NCBI GenBank assembly: GCA_965644315.1
Contig: CBFFRQ010000134.1
Location: 1-35,509 of the forward strand
Direction: 5' to 3'
Length of the DNA stretch: 35,509 nucleotides
DNA from: Caecitellus pseudoparvulus
Taxonomy: Eukaryota; Bigyra: Bicosoecida
Part shown: positions 29,464 to 35,509 of the stretch, one piece after another
Numbering within the stretch: the first letter of the stretch is position 1
How the letters are laid out: the number at the start of each line of letters is the position of its first letter
Program-made: the position numbers and the translations under genes
Notes under the pieces: model-generated
Told to the model about the DNA's origin: nothing
What the model saw: only the letters and a program-made list of their open reading frames with translations
Database searches by the model: none

Positions 29464-32400
29464 TTAGCTGACACTCTTCCGAAGGGAACTTCGTTGGGAC
29501 CTTGCTGCTGAAAATGACACTCTGCCACGCTCATCCAAGTGACGATCGACTGACAAACGTCTATTAGCCTCCGGAAAAATGAGCTCAGAAAATGGTTGAG
29601 ATGAGGCTGCCGAGGTGCGAGCGGCAAGAACGACCAAGACTTGTGAGCCAGCCCCGGCCTCAGCTCTTGCTGACCTTTGAGGAGAATTATCGAGCCTTGG
29701 GAGTGTTGGCAAGTTCTGAGCACGCTGTGGGTGCGGGGTGCTGTGTCTCTTCGGTACCTTTGCGCCCAAGGTAGGCGATGATACACTGTTGCGTCGGAAT
29801 ATCGGGTTTGTTCCTTGAAGCCTCCGCCCACTTTCCACGCTGGCAAGAGGATTCGGCTGCAGTGGGGGCTTGCCACCCTTGCTGGCGCTACTGTGTGACG
29901 GGAACTGTACAGCACTGCCAGCCGGCATGCCCACCAGGGTTGACTCCGAGTCACCCACCACATCCGCCATGCCAGTCTCCACGGACAGTCCCTGCTCCTG
30001 CACCATGCCCAGCACACTCAACACATCCGACGCTGGGCGAGCCGCTGCCGGCCGCACCTCACCTCGCCGCACACACCGCTGCACCAACGCCCACACAATG
30101 CTGCCCACACCCGGCACTTGGCTGTCAATCACATCACCCAGCTGGCCACTGCCCCCGCTTCTTGCACTGGCTGGCCCCAGCTCAGGCAGCAGCGCTCGCA
30201 GGCGCCGACCCACACGTGCCAGCAGTGCTCGCACTCGGCCACTGTACCCTCGCGCAACAGCCATCGCCAGCCACAGCAGCACAAGCACATGCCCGATGCC
30301 GGAGATGATGGATGCTGCAGTGGCCAGTCCGCCACCCGCCGTGCTCACACCCACACACACCACCTGTACCAGGATGCCGCCATGGGCCAGCACATCCAGG
30401 TCGCTCAGCTCAGCCAGCGCCCACGGCCGACGGTGCTGCACGAGGGCCATGCTGCCCGCAACACCCACACCGACACACACGAGGCGAGCCACGATGGATG
30501 TCGTCATGCTGCCCATGACCGCCACGAGCACGACGAGGGCCATTTGCAGGGCAGGGAAGGCGTGAGTGGGCAGGAGGCGCCCGGCACCGCAGCAGGCACG
30601 CTCACTGGCGCGTGCTGCTGCGACAGCCGCTGCTTTGAGTGCCTTGTCTGCACTTGTGGCGTGTGCGAGGCACACTGCTTGCTGTGGCGTGTACTGCATG
30701 CGGTATCCTTTGCTGCAAAACGCATGGATGGACGCCCCTCGTGGCAGCAGCTGTTCCGACCTCCGCCACTGCCGCCACGCCAGCACACTCAGCACACCCA
30801 CCGTGGCAGCCAAGCACTGCAGCGTCAAGGAGGCAGCGTACCCGCCCACATCAGCCGCATGCCCAGCGACATCGTCTGGACTGGACATGCCACACCACAC
30901 TGGCTGCAGCCCCACGACGCGAGCCTGGCCCTGGATGACACTGGGCACCACCTGCATGTACGCCGCTGGCGCCAGGAGCAGCAGGATGGTGGTCCAGGTC
31001 TTGCCAGGTGCAGGGCGAGCGCACCGCAGCACAGCGGCACTGACACACAGCAGGACGGCGCCGTACACGGCCATGATGATGTTGGCCATGTCATGCGGGC
31101 TGCGACTGTCGCCTCCGCCCGTGAGACACCCGGCACTTGGCATTGTCGCGACGCCAGCCCGCCCTGTCAGTGCGCCCAGGATGCCCATAACGTCCATGCC
31201 TTGGGCTGGCTCAGGCTGGCTCGCGTACATGGTGCCGTTGGGCAGCATGACCTGCTCTTGACCTGCTCGCCAGGGCTGGGCCATGCCACAGACGTCGGCC
31301 CAGTGGCCCAGGGTGTGGGCTGTCGCCTGCAGTGTTCCTGGCGTGTCGGCAGCTAGCAGCGCCACCTGTCCCGCCATGCCGATGTACCACATGGCCAGGC
31401 GCAGGCTGCCACTGAATAGGCTTGTCGCGACACGGTCAGGAGCACGCGCATACCCGTGCACTGCGAACAGGGACATGGCCAGGCCCAGCAGTATCTGTGC
31501 AGCTGTTGCACCCACCTTGACGACATCTGGCGCCACGCCATTGTAGGGACACTGGCGGCATGTGGTGCAGGGTGAGGTAGCAGCCCAGCCGTCGTCACAG
31601 GCCTGGCAAGCGAGGCCGCGGTGTCCAGGTTGGCAGCCTGACAGGAGGCGCACGTCGGTGTGGGGGAGGCATGAGCCTGGTCGAGGACAGGGTAGGATGA
31701 GAGCTTGTGGAGAGGAGCAGTGCCCGGCACAGGCAAGCTGTGCTGGGAAGCGGGGGGCAATGCGAAGGTGGGATGAGGAGTTGCGTGTGGAATGTGTGAC
31801 CGCCCAAACTGAGCGGCGTGGGGATGGCCAGGGTGTTGGGGAAGATTTTGGAGGTAAAGAGGCAATTGGTACAAAATTGCTCGTGGTTGAGGGTGCACTG
31901 GACGGAGTGTCCAGAATGCTGCTTGTTCTGCTGAAACCAGGGGAGCCAGATGGGTTGTTTGATGTCCTGGAGGTGGCCGTGACAGTGACGGTAAATGAGG
32001 GCGTCTTTGTCACAAGCGAGGTGGTTGTGATACTGGCGGTGTGAGACGGCGTCTCTGTCGTGGAAGAGGCGGACGTGACACTGGTCGTGTGAGATGGCGT
32101 CACCATTTGCGTCATTGATGAAGATTGCGTGGCAATGGCGGTACGGGATGCAATTGGCGTCGTGGACTGTGTTGTTGTGGGTGATGCAGTCGTACTAGGT
32201 GATGGGCTGGGCGTGGGCGTTGCCAAGGCTACACTCTGGCCGGGGAGGCACACAACATCCACGATCGGCGGACATGCTCCCGCGCTGCAGCTCCAAGCAC
32301 CATAAAGGATGCTGCCTACGCAGGAGCCTGATCCAGTGCATGAAATGCTGCAGTAACCAGGCGTTGATGGGCGGGTACAAAACATGACGGTGTCGGCGCA

Positions 32401-33282
32401 CGAGTCGCTGCCCGAACAGCTCACAGCAGCGCCCTCCTGCAGGATGAGAGGATTACTTGATGAGGAAGAACAACTGCGTGATGCTTGACAACTAACGGTG
32501 CTATTTGGCAGAGGAGGCGCACTGGGGCAGCTTTGACACATACAGAGCTGGGAGCTTAAGGGAATGGGGCCATCTCTCAGGGAGCAGTCGAACCGTGAGG
32601 GGGAAGATGGGGGGCAAGAGCTCGCGAAAGGTGACCCAAATGTGGTCAGTGTGGTGAGGCTGGTGAGTCCGTCCAACACACCCACAGGCAGGCTGTGCAG
32701 TGCACCGTTGCCGTTCAGGTACAGCTCTGTAAGGCTGGCGAGGCGGTCGAACACACCCCGTGGCAGGCATGTCAGGGCGTCATTGTAGCTCAGGTCCAGG
32801 CTTGTGAGGCAGACCAAGCTGTCGAACACGCCCAGTGGCAGGCTATTCAAGGCATCGTTGCCGCCCATGTACAGGTGTGTGAGGCTGGAAAGGCTGTTGA
32901 ACACGCCCACAGGCAGGCTTTCCAGGCCGTTGTTGTGCAAATATAGGGTGGTGAGGTTTTTAAGGTTATTTAGCACACCCAAAGGCAAGCTGGTCAGGGC
33001 GCCGTTGTTGATCACATCCAGGATTGTCAGGCTGGTGAGGCTGTCAAACACACCCACAGGCAGGCTGGTCAGCGCACCGTTGTCCCACAGTTCAAGTCGT
33101 GTGAGGTTGGTGAGGCCGTCAAGTGCACTGGCATCGATGCTCGTGATGCTACTGTATGTGATGCTCAGGCTTGAACCGCCGCAACTCTTGCAATCCTGAA
33201 GCACTCCACTATCCACCACACAGCAAGCAGGCACGCCGCTCATGACTCCAGCGATAAGACTAGCCAAGCATACGGTCCACAT
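29464..33282 (-). CDS. Leucine-rich-repeat surface receptor-like protein with multi-pass membrane region
   Basis: The start at 33282 is chosen because MWTVCLASLIAGVMSG is a good signal peptide; the frame is open upstream to an ATG at 33579, but those 99 codons look non-coding. The protein has 1272 residues. About six LRRs of 24-25 residues (57-211) follow LTxLxLxxNxALxSLPxGVFD. Cysteine-rich segments follow (230-345), including CSGSDSC and CTGSGSC. A Ser/Thr/Pro stalk spans about 353-501. The module GCQPGHRGLACQACDDGWA lies at 549-567. About nine membrane helices occupy 585-1040, and then comes a long basic/Ser-rich cytoplasmic tail. It is likely a cell-surface receptor or adhesion protein; the ligand is unknown. 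The membrane half resembles the protein at 23645-28234. The TAA stop (29464-29466) coincides with the retrotransposon junction. No kinase domain is seen. Confidence 0.78.
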   Translation of the reverse strand: MWTVCLASLIAGVMSGVPACCVVDSGVLQDCKSCGGSSLSITYSSITSIDASALDGLTNLTRLELWDNGALTSLPVGVFDSLTSLTILDVINNGALTSLPLGVLNNLKNLTTLYLHNNGLESLPVGVFNSLSSLTHLYMGGNDALNSLPLGVFDSLVCLTSLDLSYNDALTCLPRGVFDRLASLTELYLNGNGALHSLPVGVLDGLTSLTTLTTFGSPFASSCPPSSPSRFDCSLRDGPIPLSSQLCMCQSCPSAPPLPNSTVSCQASRSCSSSSSNPLILQEGAAVSCSGSDSCADTVMFCTRPSTPGYCSISCTGSGSCVGSILYGAWSCSAGACPPIVDVVCLPGQSVALATPTPSPSPSTTASPTTTQSTTPIASRTAIATQSSSMTQMVTPSHTTSVTSASSTTETPSHTASITTTSLVTKTPSFTVTVTATSRTSNNPSGSPGFSRTSSILDTPSSAPSTTSNFVPIASLPPKSSPTPWPSPRRSVWAVTHSTRNSSSHLRIAPRFPAQLACAGHCSSPQALILPCPRPGSCLPHTDVRLLSGCQPGHRGLACQACDDGWAATSPCTTCRQCPYNGVAPDVVKVGATAAQILLGLAMSLFAVHGYARAPDRVATSLFSGSLRLAMWYIGMAGQVALLAADTPGTLQATAHTLGHWADVCGMAQPWRAGQEQVMLPNGTMYASQPEPAQGMDVMGILGALTGRAGVATMPSAGCLTGGGDSRSPHDMANIIMAVYGAVLLCVSAAVLRCARPAPGKTWTTILLLLAPAAYMQVVPSVIQGQARVVGLQPVWCGMSSPDDVAGHAADVGGYAASLTLQCLAATVGVLSVLAWRQWRRSEQLLPRGASIHAFCSKGYRMQYTPQQAVCLAHATSADKALKAAAVAAARASERACCGAGRLLPTHAFPALQMALVVLVAVMGSMTTSIVARLVCVGVGVAGSMALVQHRRPWALAELSDLDVLAHGGILVQVVCVGVSTAGGGLATAASIISGIGHVLVLLWLAMAVARGYSGRVRALLARVGRRLRALLPELGPASARSGGSGQLGDVIDSQVPGVGSIVWALVQRCVRRGEVRPAAARPASDVLSVLGMVQEQGLSVETGMADVVGDSESTLVGMPAGSAVQFPSHSSASKGGKPPLQPNPLASVESGRRLQGTNPIFRRNSVSSPTLGAKVPKRHSTPHPQRAQNLPTLPRLDNSPQRSARAEAGAGSQVLVVLAARTSAASSQPFSELIFPEANRRLSVDRHLDERGRVSFSAARSQRSSLRKSVS
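31780..32226 (-). repeat. Ser/Thr/Pro-rich stalk coding repeat
   Basis: This part of the LRR receptor gene encodes degenerate short repeats such as TPSHTxSVT and TPSFTVTVTA. Such stretches are usually heavily O-glycosylated and hold an ectodomain away from the membrane. The DNA is correspondingly repetitive (GGCGT, GTGAGA and GTGACA patterns on the plus strand). A similar, shorter stretch occurs in the neighbouring receptor. Confidence 0.7.
32665..33114 (-). repeat. Tandem leucine-rich repeats, about 25 codons each
   Basis: Six consecutive units encode LTSLTxLxLxxNxALTSLPxGVFDS. One unit is 24 residues long and lacks the Ala (NNGLESLP); the others are 25. The spacing of Leu and Asn marks a single LRR solenoid. 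The high similarity between units suggests growth by duplication. Confidence 0.85.
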
Positions 33283-33579
33283 GAATGCCCTTTGCCCTGA
33301 AAGACCAGTGGAAATGCCCCCATTTCCACTTGCCGTGCCTGTGTCGTCTACCGTGCCAGAGCGCTGAAATGCCCTGGGGGTTGATGGGGTACGTGGCACT
33401 CCCGGGTCGAAAAAGTCAAGCGCAATGCTTCTGGCCGGATTGGAGCACGCTTTCCCACTTCTGCACGAGCACAGCATTCCATGAACAGTGCATAGGGGCG
33501 CCCTCCTGCCGTCTTGAACGAGCACCCTCTTTGTCGGCTTTACTTGCATCATGAGCGAGCTGCGCAGTGTGTTTCCCAA

Positions 33580-35509
33580 GTAGTGCTCCTGAGGCCCGCC
33601 TGCTAGCGAACCGACAGGCAGGTAGGACTGAAGAATGAATCCTTCAAGTTTGGCGTGTCCTTTGATTATGTGGGCTGATAGCGCCGACTCGTCGTGTCGT
33701 TGGAGTGACGAGGAAACGTGACACCACCAGGTCGAACCGTGTTTCGCGCCCGATACCTCAACTGCAACCGATGGCCGCGATTATCCACAGGCATGAATTG
33801 TGATTTACTTCTGGTGTGATTGGGAATCTTGCGTGTGGAGTGGACTGCGCGGGTGGGTGTTGGTGGGGGGGGCGATGTTTCGTGGAAGTCTGCGCTGGCC
33901 CTGTTTCGCCCGAAACGCAGGTCGACCTTCATCTGTATGCAGGCACAAAACCCGGCACCTCGCGGACTGAATCCCCTCAATGCTCTCAGAAACCACCATT
34001 CCTGATCCTTCCCCGTCCACGTGTCAGACAGACCAGCCTTGATTTCAGCTTTCGGTCTGTTCTCGCAGGATGCCGCCAACGCCACACCTAAACCCTCTAT
34101 GCTCACCACCAGCAGCACACCGTCATATTACGAACATTCTATGATGTCTTCTGTGCGTGTTCAGTCTGTGATTCTCACCGACGCTGCGTTCACCAAAAGC
34201 ATGGGAAGCAGCCTCCAGCGAACCACACTCCTGCTTCCTTCAAGGTGCCTGCACTTGAGCCCTACAGACGACACAGAACCAATCAAAATGGTGCGGCACC
34301 ATGTACCGAGAAAGTGTTCCATGCAAGCGTGATTTCAGACAACCCTCTCTCAGTGGGGCCTGGCTGCATCTTCTGCGTTCACCCGAAGGTCAGGCATCCC
34401 ACAGTGACACGTAGCTGCCCAAAGCGTGCCTGCTAGCTGGCAGGCATCACCCGCTCGCCTTTCATACATGATGCTTTCACTCCATATATTCTCTTCCTTA
34501 CTGCCTGCCTTCCCCAATCACTGGTTTGCGAAGCTCGATGCCATTGAACCCAGACCTCTCCGCGCGCCTTTCAGCATCGTACAGCAAGGATGGGGACTAC
34601 CATCGTCCTACATGACAAGCCAGGGGCGAACAAAGCGTCGTTTTCCAGGTCTTTACTCGTGCAGCATTCTCTGTTCTAGAAGCAGCGCTCCTTGTTTTGC
34701 TGAGCTGGCAGTGCTGCGAGCCCAGCCAGCAGGCACCACTTCGCGGCCCACAGATCACTTCAGCTACCCAAAGCGACAAATAAACCAACCATACTAATGA
34801 GCCATTCTACTGTTTGTTCCCCGTCCCGTGCCTCTCTCTCCACTGCGCTCCTACCCTGAAGGCACAATCCATAAGCTGAAGCTCAGAGGCCAAGCAGGAA
34901 GCATGGACGCACACGAGCCAGAAGAAGTCCATGAGGAAACCTCCAAGCAACACATGAACTTCGTACAGCCTACATCGAAAATAATACCTGTATCTCGCGT
35001 TCATCACCCTTTGCCTGCGCAGAGCCCCACGTAAACTCTCCTGCAGGCACCGATTTCCGCCACCATGCACCCGCCACGCCAGCCGCCAGTGCTGACCACA
35101 ATGCACCTGAATCAATGCAGCAATGATACTGATCAATCAAAAGATAACTTATCTTCGCCATGACAGCGTTTAGGGAGTGAATACTTTGCCCTGTTTCTGG
35201 CCATGCTTCACTTCAGCGGAATGTGGTCTGAGCCTTTGCGAAGCTGTAAGTTTCCGGGCCCATCTGGCGCACCCTGCTCCCAAAGGTCCGCATTCAAGCC
35301 TAACTGCCGATAAAGATGTTTGGCTGTGCGCGAAGCTTTGTTTTTTGCCCCAGACCCTGACGGGCGACATCGCACCCGCTGCCCGGATCCGCATCTGAGT
35401 CACGCTCCGCTCGGTCAATCCCATCAGCAAAGACATCCCACGAAAAATTTACACACTAGAAACGATTACTCCGCACAAGTAACCACAGCCATACACAGAA
35501 AGCGAGAAG
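33580..35509. other. Gene-free right edge of the window
   Basis: This stretch lies upstream of the LRR receptor gene and should hold its promoter. Reading frames are short (the longest is about 150 codons, 33666-34118 minus) and show no domains or signal peptides. Composition is less GC-rich than the genes. A short inverted repeat, GTTTCG/CGAAAC, is near 33902-33916. No tRNA, rRNA or mobile element is recognised. Confidence 0.5.

Noticed and set aside
30118-31356. 412-codon plus-strand ORF opposite the LRR receptor gene
   Set aside because: It lies antisense to membrane-helix codons of a well-supported gene; its His/Gln/Thr-rich translation has no domain.

Overview
The window is the left end of a eukaryotic nuclear chromosome. 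It opens with about 308 bp of CCCTAA repeats, the C-strand of a TTAGGG telomere, in the orientation expected for a left end. The GC-rich composition, the large Ser/Thr-rich multi-membrane-pass receptor genes and the short GT-AG introns suggest a free-living unicellular protist. TTAGGG telomeres occur in stramenopiles, haptophytes, rhizarians and others, and I cannot place the organism more precisely.

Telomere-proximal part (1 to about 19.7 kb). Three non-LTR (LINE-type) retrotransposon copies lie head-to-tail, 5' end toward the chromosome tip, each separated from the next by telomeric repeats. Element 1 (309-8066) is broken by many frameshifts. Element 2 (8722-15953) has one uninterrupted 2124-codon ORF with an APE-type endonuclease, a reverse transcriptase and a C-terminal CCHC zinc finger. 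Element 3 (about 16011-19698) is a more distant relative, 5'-truncated so that it has lost the endonuclease, but its RT frame is open. Between elements 1 and 2 is a 655-bp, almost perfect internal CCCTAA tract; between 2 and 3 is a 58-bp tract. All three elements end in ATGCATT, then 7-8 nt, then CTAACCC. This points to telomere-directed insertion primed by the TTAGGG strand.

Chromosome-internal part (19.7-35.5 kb). Three large genes lie on the minus strand. The first (19797-22481) encodes a P-loop ATPase with a C-terminal region resembling an Mrr/restriction-endonuclease fold, the layout of Crinkler/RHS (retrotransposon hot spot) proteins. The second (23645-28234, with two inferred short introns) and third (29464-33282) encode large surface-receptor-like proteins. 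The second has beta-sandwich and cysteine-rich ectodomains; the third has leucine-rich repeats. Both have a Ser/Thr/Pro stalk and share a PGHRG cysteine module just before a multi-pass membrane region. A degraded 3' fragment of an element-3-like retrotransposon (about 28940-29463) sits between the two receptor genes and touches the stop codon of the third. The last 1.9 kb (33580-35509) has no gene I can support.

Taken together, this is a subtelomere built from telomere-seeking retrotransposons, followed by an RHS-like ATPase gene and a pair of related receptor genes. These are gene classes that commonly diversify near chromosome ends. Functions are inferred from motifs; no database search was possible.
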